Assembly (NCBI RefSeq): GCF_000968375.1
Contig: NZ_CP009933.1
Location: 930,001-994,000, forward strand
DNA from: Clostridium scatologenes
GTDB taxonomy: Bacteria > Bacillota > Clostridia > Clostridiales > Clostridiaceae
DNA length: 64,000 nucleotides
Direction of reading: 5' to 3'
The notes beneath the pieces were generated by a model. It saw nothing but the letters and a program-made list of their open reading frames with translations. It had not been told where the DNA came from and ran no database searches. The translations under genes were made by a program, and so were the position numbers. The stretch's first letter is position 1. The number at the start of each line of letters is the position of its first letter. Of this stretch, positions 53,431 to 62,915 are shown piece by piece.

Positions 53431-55011
53431 ATGAAGAAAAAAATATCTAAATTACAAATATTGAGAACTATAGTGCAAATTATATGTTTAATTGTACTTC
53501 CAGGATTATTTACTTTAAGTTTTAGTGAAATTGGAAAGCTTTATTCCATGATTATAAAAGGTAAATTTAATTTAGTTCAGGTACTGCCAGGTTTAACTGC
53601 AGCAATTGCAGTGATTCCTATAACTATATTATTTGGTAGATTCTTTTGTGGATGGATGTGTGCTTTTGGAACCTTTAATGATTTTTTATACATGGCATTT
53701 CAAAAGGTGTTTAAAAAACAATTTAGAGTAAATAAACAAGCAGATTCTATTTTGAAATATGTAAAGTATGTAATTTTAGTACTTATAATATTTTTTGTAT
53801 GGACAATGGGAAACAACACCTTAAATGATTATAGTCCTTGGAATGCTTTTGCACAAATAGGAAACTTCCCTGATGCTATAGTTCAGTATACTTTTGGATT
53901 TATACTATTAATATTTATAGCAGTAGGTGCAATGTTTATTGAAAGATTTTTCTGTAGATATTTATGTCCACTTGGAGCTATATTTTCAATAGTATCAAAA
54001 ATCAGGATTTTTAAAATAAAGAAACCTAATGATAAATGCGGAAAATGCAGATTATGTACAAATAATTGTTCAATGGGTATAGAACTTTATAAGATGAATA
54101 AAGTAAGCAGTGGGGAATGTATAAATTGTTTAAAATGTATAGATGTTTGTCCAAGAAAGAATACACAAGCAAGTGTTGCAAATCAAGAAATTAATCCAAC
54201 TTTTGCATCAGCAGTAGCAATAGCCGCTTTTTCAGGATTATATGCTGCTAGCTCTGCATTAGGTACTTCTGTTAAAAGCAATATGGCTGTAGGTATAAAT
54301 ACATCTAATAGTACAACTATTTCAGCCTCTAATAATGTGAATAATTCGTCACAGGCACAATATAAGGATGGAACTTACACAGGTGTTGGAGATGGATTTA
54401 AACCAGATTTAAAGGTTTCTGTTACAGTTAAGAATGGTAAAATATCTGATATACAAATAGTATCTCATAATGAATCTAGGGGATATTATGAAGAACCTTT
54501 TAATGTAGTACCTAAAGAAATAATAGAAACTCAATCTACAGAAGTAGATGCAGTATCAGGCGCTACAAGAAGTAGTAATGGAATAATGCAGGCGGTGGAG
54601 AATGCATTAAGTGGAGCAAAAATAAATAGTAATTCAACAAATACTAGTAGTAATAATTCTCAAAATATAGAGAGCAATAGCACAAATGAAAGTCAAAATT
54701 CATCGTCTACAAGCAATAGTACAGCTATAAGTTCAACTAAGGGAGAATATAAAGATGGAACGTATACTGGCGTTGGACGTGGGTTTAGACCAAATTTAAA
54801 GGTTTCTGTTACAGTATCAAGTGGGAAAATAAGTAATATAGAAATAGTATCTCATAATGAATCTAGAGGTTATTATGAACAGCCTTTTGATACAGTTCCA
54901 AAGGAAATTATACAATCTCAATCAACTAATGTAGATACAGTTTCAGGAGCTACGAGGAGTAGCAATGGAATTATAAGTGCAGTAGAAGATGCACTAAGTC
55001 AGGCAAAATAA
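53431..55011 (+). CDS. Membrane 4Fe-4S protein with two C-terminal FMN-binding domains
   Basis: The 526-residue protein has TM helices at about 10-30, 50-70, 108-126 and 155-172, with the NosR/NapH-type motifs FCGWMCAFG and FFCRYLCPLG. Two cytoplasmic [4Fe-4S] sets follow (CGKCRLCTNNC about 203-213; CINCLKCIDVC about 230-240), then a TM at about 258-278 and two tandem FMN-binding domains joined by an Asn/Ser-rich linker. Flavin sites are T379 and T508 in DAVSGATRSS and DTVSGATRSS. It probably carries electrons across the membrane to flavins outside. The start follows AGCAGGAGG. Confidence 0.92.
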   Translation: MKKKISKLQILRTIVQIICLIVLPGLFTLSFSEIGKLYSMIIKGKFNLVQVLPGLTAAIAVIPITILFGRFFCGWMCAFGTFNDFLYMAFQKVFKKQFRVNKQADSILKYVKYVILVLIIFFVWTMGNNTLNDYSPWNAFAQIGNFPDAIVQYTFGFILLIFIAVGAMFIERFFCRYLCPLGAIFSIVSKIRIFKIKKPNDKCGKCRLCTNNCSMGIELYKMNKVSSGECINCLKCIDVCPRKNTQASVANQEINPTFASAVAIAAFSGLYAASSALGTSVKSNMAVGINTSNSTTISASNNVNNSSQAQYKDGTYTGVGDGFKPDLKVSVTVKNGKISDIQIVSHNESRGYYEEPFNVVPKEIIETQSTEVDAVSGATRSSNGIMQAVENALSGAKINSNSTNTSSNNSQNIESNSTNESQNSSSTSNSTAISSTKGEYKDGTYTGVGRGFRPNLKVSVTVSSGKISNIEIVSHNESRGYYEQPFDTVPKEIIQSQSTNVDTVSGATRSSNGIISAVEDALSQAK

Positions 55012-55099
55012 TCATTTAAATCTTATATTGTTTTTATAGGACAATTAAGGTAAGTTTTATCTATTATGTCAGAAAATTAATTTGTTTTTTAAGATAGGG

Positions 55100-55127
55100 C
55101 TGTTGCACTTAGTGCAGCAGTTTTTTT
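55100..55127 (+). terminator. Terminator after the FeS/FMN gene
   Basis: CTGTTGCAC (55100-55108) pairs with GTGCAGCAG (55112-55120, one G-U), then seven T. Confidence 0.75.
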
Positions 55128-55308
55128 ATGTGAGTTAAAAATTTTTGGTAGTGTAATGGAGAAAAATTATCCTTTACTGTAATCTTAAAAAAGTTATATT
55201 AAAAATTTGAATATAACTTTTAATAATTACAAACAATTTTAATATATTATGTATTTTAGTTAAAAGTGAATTTGATTTAATAGTCTATACAAAATAAAGG
55301 TGGTGCCT

Positions 55309-56799
55309 ATGAATAATAATTTTTCTAATTTAGAAGAAAATATAAAAATTTTTATTGGTAAAATAGGAATTAAAAATCCTCCTGTAATAAAAAAATTTTT
55401 CATAGGGAAAGGTGAGCCTATACATGCTGCTATTATATATATGAATGGAATATCGAATAAAAATATTATTGATAGGGATATATTGAAACCTTTAATGGTT
55501 AATGTTAAGGAAGATATTTTTCATATCAAAGAACTTCCTACTTATTTGTGTGAAAGATATATTTATATGAGTGATACTTATGTTGAAGAAGATATTGATA
55601 ATGCGGTAAATAGTGTGAAAAGAGGAAAAACAGTAATATTAATTAATGACATTTCTAATTTTATAGTAGTTGATACCATTGGGGGAAAAATACGTGAGAT
55701 TTCTGAGCCAGTAAGTGAATCTTTTATGAGGGGACCAAGGGAAGGGTTTGTAGAAAATTTAGAATTAAATTTGAGCATGTTACAAAGAATTGTAAAAGAT
55801 AATAATTTGTCTATTGAGACAATTACAGTAGGAAGGAGGTCGAAAACCGGTGTTTCTATTGTGTACATAGATGATGTTGCAGATAAAGATATAGTTAATA
55901 ATATAAAAAATAGAGTAAGTGCTATAGATGTTGATGTGGTGCAAGAATCTGGAATTGTAGAACAATTAATTGAAAAGTATCCATATACAATTTTTCCTCA
56001 AGTAGTTACTACAGAAAAGCCGGATAGGGTAGTAGCTAATATAATGGAAGGCAGATTAGCAATAATTGTGGAAGGTACACCGTTTGCAATAATATTACCT
56101 GCAATATTTACAGACTTTTTTCAAAGTGTAGAAGATTACTATGAAAGAACAATAATATCTTCTTTTGTTAGAATATTACGCATTATATCAGTTCTTATTG
56201 TTATAACATTACCTTCTATATATTTGATTTTTATTAGGTTTAATGCTGAACTCATACCTATAAAGTTTATAATTCCTATAATACAATCAAGGAAGGATAT
56301 AGCATTACCTCCACTTTTAGAAATACTTTCTATGGAAATTGTTTTGGAATTTTTGCGTGAAGGTGGCTTAAGATTACCAAGTAAAATAGGTCAAACTCTT
56401 AGTGTAGTTGGTGGATTTATAATTGGAGATGCAGCTATAAGAGCAAGGATAGTAAGTCCAGCTACAATAGTAGTAGTTGGAGTAGCAGCAGTTGGAACTT
56501 TTGTAATACCAAATTATGAAATGTCACTTTCCATAAGGCTAATAAGATTTCCAATACTTTTTCTTTCAAATTTATTAGGTGTTCTTGGTATAGCAGCAGG
56601 CGTTTATATTCTTATAATTCATCTATATTCCTTAGATAGCTTTGGGGTACCGTATTTTTCTAGCAATAAACATAAGGATTTAAAAGATATTTTAGTAAGG
56701 GTGCCATTATGGAAAATGAATAAAAGGCCACAATCTATACCAAATAATAATACTATAAGGCAAACTAATTTTAGAAAAAAACTTAGGAGAAAAGATTAA
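55309..56799 (+). CDS. Spore germinant receptor subunit A (GerA/GerKA family)
   Basis: The A subunit of an inner-spore-membrane germinant receptor. The 496-residue protein has a large N-terminal soluble part, a conserved GPREGFVENL segment and a C-terminal block of about five TM helices (about 285-450) including SMEIVLEFLREGGLRLP. It ends in a basic tail. The ATG at 55309 is chosen; the two GTG codons just before it are part of the AAAGGTGGTG site. The next gene overlaps its stop by one base. Which nutrient it senses cannot be told. Confidence 0.93.
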   Translation: MNNNFSNLEENIKIFIGKIGIKNPPVIKKFFIGKGEPIHAAIIYMNGISNKNIIDRDILKPLMVNVKEDIFHIKELPTYLCERYIYMSDTYVEEDIDNAVNSVKRGKTVILINDISNFIVVDTIGGKIREISEPVSESFMRGPREGFVENLELNLSMLQRIVKDNNLSIETITVGRRSKTGVSIVYIDDVADKDIVNNIKNRVSAIDVDVVQESGIVEQLIEKYPYTIFPQVVTTEKPDRVVANIMEGRLAIIVEGTPFAIILPAIFTDFFQSVEDYYERTIISSFVRILRIISVLIVITLPSIYLIFIRFNAELIPIKFIIPIIQSRKDIALPPLLEILSMEIVLEFLREGGLRLPSKIGQTLSVVGGFIIGDAAIRARIVSPATIVVVGVAAVGTFVIPNYEMSLSIRLIRFPILFLSNLLGVLGIAAGVYILIIHLYSLDSFGVPYFSSNKHKDLKDILVRVPLWKMNKRPQSIPNNNTIRQTNFRKKLRRKD

Positions 56800-57887
56800 T
56801 GAAAAGGGTAGCAAATAATGCAATAACAGCTAACCAATTTATGTTTATAATGATAGGGTCAATTATTGGTATAGGAGCTTTAAGTTTGCCAAATGATGTT
56901 ATTAAGGATGCAAATCAGAGTGGATGGATATCAGCTTTTTTAGGAGCAGTATATCCAGTGTATATTGTTATAGCAGCAGCATATATACAAAAAAAATCTC
57001 CGCATAAAAATATACTGTTTGTAAATAAGAAATGCTATGGAAAAGTAATAGGAAATATTTTAAACATATTTTTATTTTTATTTTTTCTATTGATTATTAC
57101 TTCAGAGATAAATGGACTTAGTAATATTATTAGAACAGCTATTGTTGGTTTTTTACTTCCTTTAAAAGTTTATATTGTAATTACGTTTCTAGGAGCATAT
57201 ACAGCGTATAAGGGATTAAAGGTCATAGGAAGAGTAAATGAAACTGTGTTCTATTTAAGCATAGTTATGATTTCATTGGCAATATGGGCTCTCTTCAAAG
57301 GAAAAATTTCAAATGTAACTCCCATATTTGGTTCTAGTATTTTAAATATAGTAAAAGCTAGTAAGGAAAGTACTTATCAATATATAGGTATGGAAATGTA
57401 TTTGCTTATATATCCATATGTTTCAGAAAACAAAGATTTAAAAAAGCTGGCTTTAAAGGGTATTTTTATAATTGCATTAATATATACATGGATTACATTT
57501 ATAACTATTTATGCTTTAGGTATAGATATAATTCCAAGAGTTACAGCTTCATTTTTACTAACAGAAAAATATATAGAAGTACCATTTATTAATAATTTTA
57601 GATTTATATTCATAGTTTTATGGTCTCTTATGGTTTTTGTACTTATATCCAACTATTATTATGCTGAAGTTCATATTTTGCATAATTTGTTCCCTAAAGT
57701 AAGTGAAAATAAATTTTGTCTTATAATATATCCTTTTATCGTATTTTTATCTTCTAAATATGTGAATTTTGAAATAAGAAAAAGTTTCTTGAGCTATGTT
57801 ATACCAAAAGTTATAGCAGCTATGGTTTTTTATATATTGATTACAATTATATTGATATATAAAAAAGGAGGTTACAAGTTTGAATAA
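56799..57887 (+). CDS. Spore germinant receptor subunit B (GerB/GerKB family)
   Basis: The 362-residue integral membrane protein has about ten TM helices, of the APC-transporter-like endospore germination permease family (QFMFIMIGSIIGIGALSLPN at the N terminus). B subunits bind the germinant, usually an amino acid or sugar. The start ATG overlaps the preceding stop as TAATG, and the gerC gene starts inside its end, so A-B-C are translated together. The A-B-C order is the Bacillus-like one; many clostridia differ. Confidence 0.93.
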   Translation: MKRVANNAITANQFMFIMIGSIIGIGALSLPNDVIKDANQSGWISAFLGAVYPVYIVIAAAYIQKKSPHKNILFVNKKCYGKVIGNILNIFLFLFFLLIITSEINGLSNIIRTAIVGFLLPLKVYIVITFLGAYTAYKGLKVIGRVNETVFYLSIVMISLAIWALFKGKISNVTPIFGSSILNIVKASKESTYQYIGMEMYLLIYPYVSENKDLKKLALKGIFIIALIYTWITFITIYALGIDIIPRVTASFLLTEKYIEVPFINNFRFIFIVLWSLMVFVLISNYYYAEVHILHNLFPKVSENKFCLIIYPFIVFLSSKYVNFEIRKSFLSYVIPKVIAAMVFYILITIILIYKKGGYKFE

Positions 57888-59001
57888 GAAAAAATTTTTA
57901 GTTATTATACTTCTTATAGGTGTGTTTTCCTACTTATGGGTAGGACTCAAAGGTGAACAGCCTGCAGAAGATATGGAAGTAGTTATAGGTTTTGGTGCTG
58001 ATCAAGAAAAAAAGGGTAAAGAAATTACATATATTGCTCCAAGTTCTATTTATACTTTTGAAGAAGGTGAAAAAGTGTCTTCTTCCATAAGAGAGGGTAA
58101 AGGTATAACACCAGCCAGAACTAGAGAAAATAGGCAGATTACATCAAATAAAAGATATATATTAGGACTGGAAAAGGTATATATAATTGGAGAAGCAATA
58201 GCTGATTATGGAATACAAAATACAATAGAAATATTTTTTAGAAATTCCTATACCAATGATAATGGCTATATGGCTGTTTGCAATGGTAAACCAAAAGATA
58301 TACTTAAATTAAAAATTATTGGTTATCCAAGCTCATCAGACTATATACAAGGGATGATAAAAAATGCAAAGTATTATAATTTTTTTTCAAGCAATTATAA
58401 AATTTCTGATGTTTTTTTAAGTATAGCTGCAGAAGGCAAAAATGTAAATTTACCATACATAGATTTAGTAAATAATGAGCTGAAAATAAATGGATTGAGT
58501 GTTTTCAAAAAATATAAAATGGTTGGGAAATTAGACATAGATGATGCTAGAATACTTAATATGTTAAGTGAAACTGATGGAAGAGGAATAATAACTGTAA
58601 GAGCGAATTCTAATGATTATTTAGATTATTATGCTAAAGTTAAGAGGCATGTAAATGTATATAAAAACGGTGACCAGTATAAATATATCATAGATTTAAA
58701 ATTTACAGGTGATATAGTGTCAGATACGTTATATGGAAAAGATGAGATCAATAATAAGATAAACAATGAAATAAAAAAGGAGATAGAAGAAAGTATAAAA
58801 AAATCAAGTTACTATTTAATAGATAAATTGAAAAAAGAATATAAAGTAGACTCTCTTCAATTAGGTCAATATGCTGCTGCAAAGTATGGAAGAGGAAAAG
58901 AAATTGATTGGGATGAGGTTTTTACCAAAGCAGAAATAGAAGTAAAGGCAAAGGTTCAAATAGATAGAAGAGGAAGGGGAGATTATTTATTAAAAAAATA
59001 G
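57880..59001 (+). CDS. Spore germinant receptor subunit C (Ger(x)C family), lacking a lipobox Cys
   Basis: The 373-residue protein matches Ger(x)C: EDMEVVIGFGADQ near the start, SNKRYILGLEKVYIIGE, and a C-terminal domain ending in WDEVFTKAEIEVKAKVQIDR. C subunits are normally lipoproteins, but the N terminus here (KKKFLVIILLIGVFSYLWVG) has no Cys near the end of the hydrophobic stretch, so it is probably held by an uncleaved signal anchor. The start is TTG at 57880, 7 nt after AAAGGAGGT, overlapping gerB by 8 bp. Confidence 0.92.
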   Translation: MNKKKFLVIILLIGVFSYLWVGLKGEQPAEDMEVVIGFGADQEKKGKEITYIAPSSIYTFEEGEKVSSSIREGKGITPARTRENRQITSNKRYILGLEKVYIIGEAIADYGIQNTIEIFFRNSYTNDNGYMAVCNGKPKDILKLKIIGYPSSSDYIQGMIKNAKYYNFFSSNYKISDVFLSIAAEGKNVNLPYIDLVNNELKINGLSVFKKYKMVGKLDIDDARILNMLSETDGRGIITVRANSNDYLDYYAKVKRHVNVYKNGDQYKYIIDLKFTGDIVSDTLYGKDEINNKINNEIKKEIEESIKKSSYYLIDKLKKEYKVDSLQLGQYAAAKYGRGKEIDWDEVFTKAEIEVKAKVQIDRRGRGDYLLKK

Positions 59002-59085
59002 AAATATTTCTTTAGGTTTGTTAACTATAAAGTTTTGTTATATAATTATAGATGCATTGATATTTATAATTAGGGGGGATACATA

Positions 59086-60075
59086 ATGAAAAAGTCAGTA
59101 AAAATGTGGATTGCAGCTTTAACTTTAATGATTTTAACATTATTTGCAGTAGGATGCGGCAATAAACAAAGTTCTGAACAGTCAGCTAAAAAGGAAAAGA
59201 TTAAAATAGCAGCTTTAAAGGGACCTACAGGCATAGGGATGGTTAAACTCATGGATGAAAATAAGGAAGATTATGATATTTCCATGTTTGATTCACCAGA
59301 TCAAATAGTATCTAAAATTGTAAATGGTGAAATAGATGGAGCAGCAGTACCTTCTAATTTAGCACCAATTTTATATAGTAAGACAAAGGGTAATATTCAA
59401 TTAGTAGGAATAAATACCTTAGGAATTTTATATGTTGTTGAAAATGGAAGTACCATAAAGGATATAAAGGATTTAAAAGGTAAGACTATTTATGCTAGTG
59501 GAAAAGGCGGAACACCAGAATTTGCATTAAACTACATATTAAAGAAAAATGCAATAGATCCAGAAAAGGATGTTAAAATTGAATATAAGGGACAGCATAG
59601 TGATGTTGCTGCATTAGTAGCTTCACAACCAGGAACTATAGCAGTATTGCCAGAACCATTTGTAACTACTACAAAGATGAAGGTTAGTAATCTGCAAATT
59701 CCAATAGACTTGACAAAAGAATGGGAAAAGGTATCTGGAGCTGACAGTAAATTGATAATGGGAACTTTAGTATTTAAAAAAGATTTTATAGATAAAAGAG
59801 GAAAAGACGTAGATGAATTCCTTACAAAATATAAGAATTCTGTAGACTTTGTAAATAAAAATAAAGCAGAAGCAGGAAAGTTAGTGGAGAAATATGGTAT
59901 AATGCCAAAAGCTAAAGTAGCAGAAATGGCTATTCCAAAATGTAACATAGTATTTGTTAGTGCTAAAGATGGAAAAACTTCTCTAAATAACTTTTATAAA
60001 GTTTTAAAAGAAAGTGATCCTAAATCCATTGGAGGAAAAATGCCTGATGAAAATTTCTACTACAAAGGAAATTAG
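59086..60075 (+). CDS. NitT/TauT-family ABC substrate-binding lipoprotein
   Basis: The 329-residue lipoprotein has a signal peptide with lipobox FAVGC (Cys about 25). The mature part has the SsuA/ThiY-like fold: KIKIAALKGPTGIGMVKLM at the start, INGEID-like VNGEIDGAAVPSNLA, GKTIYASGKGGTPEFALNYI, then VAALVASQPGTIAVLPEP. This family binds sulfonates, nitrate, pyrimidine-type thiamine precursors and others; no sulfonatase or thiamine genes nearby decide between them. The ATG follows AGGGGGG. Its end overlaps the permease gene. Confidence 0.9.
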   Translation: MKKSVKMWIAALTLMILTLFAVGCGNKQSSEQSAKKEKIKIAALKGPTGIGMVKLMDENKEDYDISMFDSPDQIVSKIVNGEIDGAAVPSNLAPILYSKTKGNIQLVGINTLGILYVVENGSTIKDIKDLKGKTIYASGKGGTPEFALNYILKKNAIDPEKDVKIEYKGQHSDVAALVASQPGTIAVLPEPFVTTTKMKVSNLQIPIDLTKEWEKVSGADSKLIMGTLVFKKDFIDKRGKDVDEFLTKYKNSVDFVNKNKAEAGKLVEKYGIMPKAKVAEMAIPKCNIVFVSAKDGKTSLNNFYKVLKESDPKSIGGKMPDENFYYKGN

Positions 60076-60790
60076 GAAAATAAGTATATTAATATTTTGG
60101 ATGTTAATTTGGGAGCTTTGCTCCCTTTTTATTAATAATTCTTTACTACTTCCTTCACCTTTAGAAGTATTAGAAGTTCTAGTTCAACTTGTTAAAAAAA
60201 TTTATTTTTGGCAGTGTGTTTTTAATAGTGTTTTAAGAGTTATATCAGGTGTATCTTTATCCATAGGTATAGGAATATTAATTGGAATTATTGCAGCTAT
60301 TAATAAATTTATTGAGGAATTATTGGAACCCTTAGTAGTATGCATAAAGGCTACTCCAGTTATGTCTATAATAATATTAGCTTTAGTTTGGTTTAAAGCT
60401 TCCAATGTGGTTATATTTACTAGTGTGCTAACCTGTTTCCCTATAATATATACTAATGTATTAGAAGGAATAAAAGCTGTAGATAAAAACTTAATTGAGA
60501 TGGCCAGCGTTTATAAAGTTAAAAATAAATACATAATAAAGGATATATATTTACCTTACATAAAACATTATATTGTTTCAGGTGTGTTAATGTGTTTAGG
60601 CATGGGCTGGAAGGTTTCTGTAGCTTCAGAAGTTTTAAGTATACCTAAGTATTCTATAGGGTTAAATCTACTAAATGCAAAGTCAACCTTGGAAACTGCA
60701 GAGCTTTTTGCGTGGACTATTGTAATAGTAGCATTAAGTTTTATTTTTGAAATAATATTTAAATACTATATAAAAGGACAAGAGCAATAG
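60047..60790 (+). CDS. NitT/TauT-family ABC permease
   Basis: The 247-residue SsuC/TauC-type permease has about six TM helices and the EAA-type loop EMASVYKVKNKYIIKDIYLP. I chose ATG 60047, 11 nt after GGAGG; GTG 60014 is in frame but upstream of that site. The gene starts inside the end of the binding protein gene, which indicates translational coupling. Confidence 0.92.
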   Translation: MKISTTKEIRKISILIFWMLIWELCSLFINNSLLLPSPLEVLEVLVQLVKKIYFWQCVFNSVLRVISGVSLSIGIGILIGIIAAINKFIEELLEPLVVCIKATPVMSIIILALVWFKASNVVIFTSVLTCFPIIYTNVLEGIKAVDKNLIEMASVYKVKNKYIIKDIYLPYIKHYIVSGVLMCLGMGWKVSVASEVLSIPKYSIGLNLLNAKSTLETAELFAWTIVIVALSFIFEIIFKYYIKGQEQ

Positions 60791-60879
60791 CTAATGGTGT
60801 ATATTATTAAAAACTTATTATGTAAAAGTTAAATAGTTATTTATAAAAAAATTATATAAATTGATTAAGGGTGTAATTT

Positions 60880-61491
60880 ATGGAGTACATTGATGATTAC
60901 GAAGTAAAAATAAAAAACTTATATAAGCATTATGATGAACATAAGGTTTTGGATAACTTAAATATAAATTTCAGGAAAGATAAGATTACTGTGATTTTAG
61001 GACCTTCAGGTTGTGGGAAGACCACATTATTAAATATTATAAGCGGTTTAACTAAAGCAGATAGCGGAGAAGTGATTTTAAATGATAAAGGTATATCTTA
61101 TATATTTCAAGAAGATAGACTTATTGAGCAGCTTACAGTATATGAGAATATAGCTTTTGTGCTAAAGTCTATAATGAATAAGGATGAAATGAATAGTGTT
61201 ATAGATAAATATTTAAATTTAGTTAAGCTTGCAGAATATAAAGATAAACTTCCAAGTAAGTTAAGTGGTGGAATGAAAAGAAGAGTAGCTATAGCTAGGG
61301 CTTTTGCTTATAAAAGTAAATTGCTTTTAATGGATGAACCATTTAAAGGATTAGATGAAAAATTAAAAAAAGAAATAATAGAGCAATTTTTAAAACTTTA
61401 CAAGCAGGATAAAAGAACGGTTATAATGGTAACTCATGATATGGAAGAGGCAAAGCTTTTAGGAGATGAAGTTTATTCATTGGATAAGTGA
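60880..61491 (+). CDS. NitT/TauT-family ABC ATP-binding protein
   Basis: The 203-residue ATPase is of the short SsuB/TauB kind: Walker A GPSGCGKTT, Q-loop YIFQEDRL, signature LSGGMKRRVAIAR, Walker B LLLMDEPFKGLD, H-loop VTHDMEEA. It is 89 nt after the permease gene, probably the same operon, and completes a binding protein/permease/ATPase importer. Confidence 0.93.
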   Translation: MEYIDDYEVKIKNLYKHYDEHKVLDNLNINFRKDKITVILGPSGCGKTTLLNIISGLTKADSGEVILNDKGISYIFQEDRLIEQLTVYENIAFVLKSIMNKDEMNSVIDKYLNLVKLAEYKDKLPSKLSGGMKRRVAIARAFAYKSKLLLMDEPFKGLDEKLKKEIIEQFLKLYKQDKRTVIMVTHDMEEAKLLGDEVYSLDK

Positions 61492-61525
61492 TTAAATTAA
61501 TGTTAAAAATAAATTGTAAAAAGAG

Positions 61526-61555
61526 GAATACACCACCATGTTTGTATGTAATTTA
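61526..61555 (+). promoter_or_regulatory. Possible sigma-G promoter of the SASP gene
   Basis: GAATA (61526-61530), 18 nt, TAATTTA (61549-61555) fits the forespore sigma-G pattern loosely, with five of seven -10 positions. Placement about 80 nt before a SASP gene supports it; the match alone would not. Confidence 0.3.
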
Positions 61556-61634
61556 ATAGAGTAATAAAACTAAAAAAGAACAAAATAAGACCATAAAGTG
61601 TAGTACAAATCTTATTAAAGAGGAGGAATTACTT

Positions 61635-61820
61635 ATGTCAAATAAAACATTAGTACCACAAGCTAAAGAAGGATTAAACAGATTTAAAATGGAGTCAGCT
61701 GCAGAAGTAGGTGTTAACTTAAAGCAAGGCTATAATGGTGACTTAACTTCTAGAGAAGCTGGTTCAATAGGTGGAAATATGGTTAAGAAAATGGTTGAAG
61801 CTTACGAAAAAGGACTATAG
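61635..61820 (+). CDS. Alpha/beta-type small acid-soluble spore protein
   Basis: The 61-residue protein coats and protects DNA in the dormant spore. It has the family core: FKMESAAEVGVNL, including the GPR protease site near the Glu, and GDLTSREAGSIGGNMVKKMV. The ATG has GAGGAGG upstream, and a terminator follows within 15 nt. It is probably transcribed in the forespore. Confidence 0.95.
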   Translation: MSNKTLVPQAKEGLNRFKMESAAEVGVNLKQGYNGDLTSREAGSIGGNMVKKMVEAYEKGL

Positions 61821-61830
61821 TATAATTTTA

Positions 61831-61862
61831 AGCCAGATAGGTCATTTACTATCTGGCTTTTG
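61831..61862 (+). terminator. Terminator after SASP gene
   Basis: AGCCAGATAG (61831-61840) pairs perfectly with CTATCTGGCT (61849-61858), then a T run. Confidence 0.88.
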
Positions 61863-61935
61863 TTGATATATTAGCATGGTTATAATATTATTTATGAAAG
61901 TTTTATATAATAGTTAAAAATATCAAAGCATACTT

Positions 61936-62820
61936 TTAGAGCTTTTTATTTAGAAAACTAAGCTGAATACTAGATAATTTACTTTCGTATGAAGGCATTT
62001 TAGTAGAAATATTATATTTATCACAGTTTTCAAAAAATATATTTTTAAGTTTAGTGTAATTATTGATACTACAGGAATAATAGTTTTTAAATCTTTTTTC
62101 ATATTTAGATCTCAAGTTTGGAAATAACTCATCCAGTTTAGAATAGTAATATTCTCTTTGTATGTCTCTTAATGTCATTCCGAAAGCAGGATAGATGAAT
62201 TTAACACCATAGTATTTTGCCATTTTTATAATTTTAATTATATTTTCTTCGTTATCTTCAATAAAAGGAAGTATTGGCATCAAGGTTATGCCAGCATGTA
62301 TACCTAAACTTGAAAGTATTCCTAGTGCTTTAAACCTATCAGAAGATACTGGAGCTCTAGGCTCTATTTTTTTTGAAAGTGAGTCATCACAAGTGGTAAT
62401 TGTAATAGCAACTTGAGCATATATATTGTTTATTTCTTGAAGTATATCTATATCTCTTAAAATAATATTACTTTTTGTAGTGATATGAACGGGATAGTGA
62501 TTATCAGCAATTACTTGAAGAGATTTTTGTGTAAGTTTATATTTTTTTTCAATAGGTATATATGGATCACTCATAGCACCAGTTCCAATAGTCCCCTTTA
62601 TTCTTTTTCTTACAAGTTCTTTTTTTAATAATTCTACTGCATTTATTTTAACATCAATATCATCAAAATTTTGAATTTGATAACATTCACTGCGGGAATC
62701 ACAATATATACACCCATGCTGACAACCTCGATAAATATTCATAGTGTATTTAACACCAAACCAGCTGCTAGGGTTTTTATTTGTTATTAAAATGCTTTTG
62801 GCATTTATTTCTCTTACCAT
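61936..62820 (-). CDS. SPL-family radical SAM protein
   Basis: The 294-residue protein has the radical SAM motif CxxxCxxC in YRGCQHGCIYCDSRS and the later GTGAMSDPYIPIE and EPRAPVSSDR motifs found in the Rv2578c/SplB-like group. It belongs to the wider spore photoproduct lyase family, but true SplB repair of spore DNA is not established: SplB is usually somewhat longer and carries a C-terminal Cys in a different setting. The ATG lacks a close AGGAGG but has AAGGAG about 6 nt before it. It lies next to the SASP gene on the opposite strand. Confidence 0.85.
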   Translation of the reverse strand: MVREINAKSILITNKNPSSWFGVKYTMNIYRGCQHGCIYCDSRSECYQIQNFDDIDVKINAVELLKKELVRKRIKGTIGTGAMSDPYIPIEKKYKLTQKSLQVIADNHYPVHITTKSNIILRDIDILQEINNIYAQVAITITTCDDSLSKKIEPRAPVSSDRFKALGILSSLGIHAGITLMPILPFIEDNEENIIKIIKMAKYYGVKFIYPAFGMTLRDIQREYYYSKLDELFPNLRSKYEKRFKNYYSCSINNYTKLKNIFFENCDKYNISTKMPSYESKLSSIQLSFLNKKL

Positions 62821-62915
62821 ATATAAGGACTCCTTTACAAATAATCCATAATGAAACCTATTGATACAAAAATAATATATATTTTATTCTTTTAATGATT
62901 CTTTAATAAAATAAA

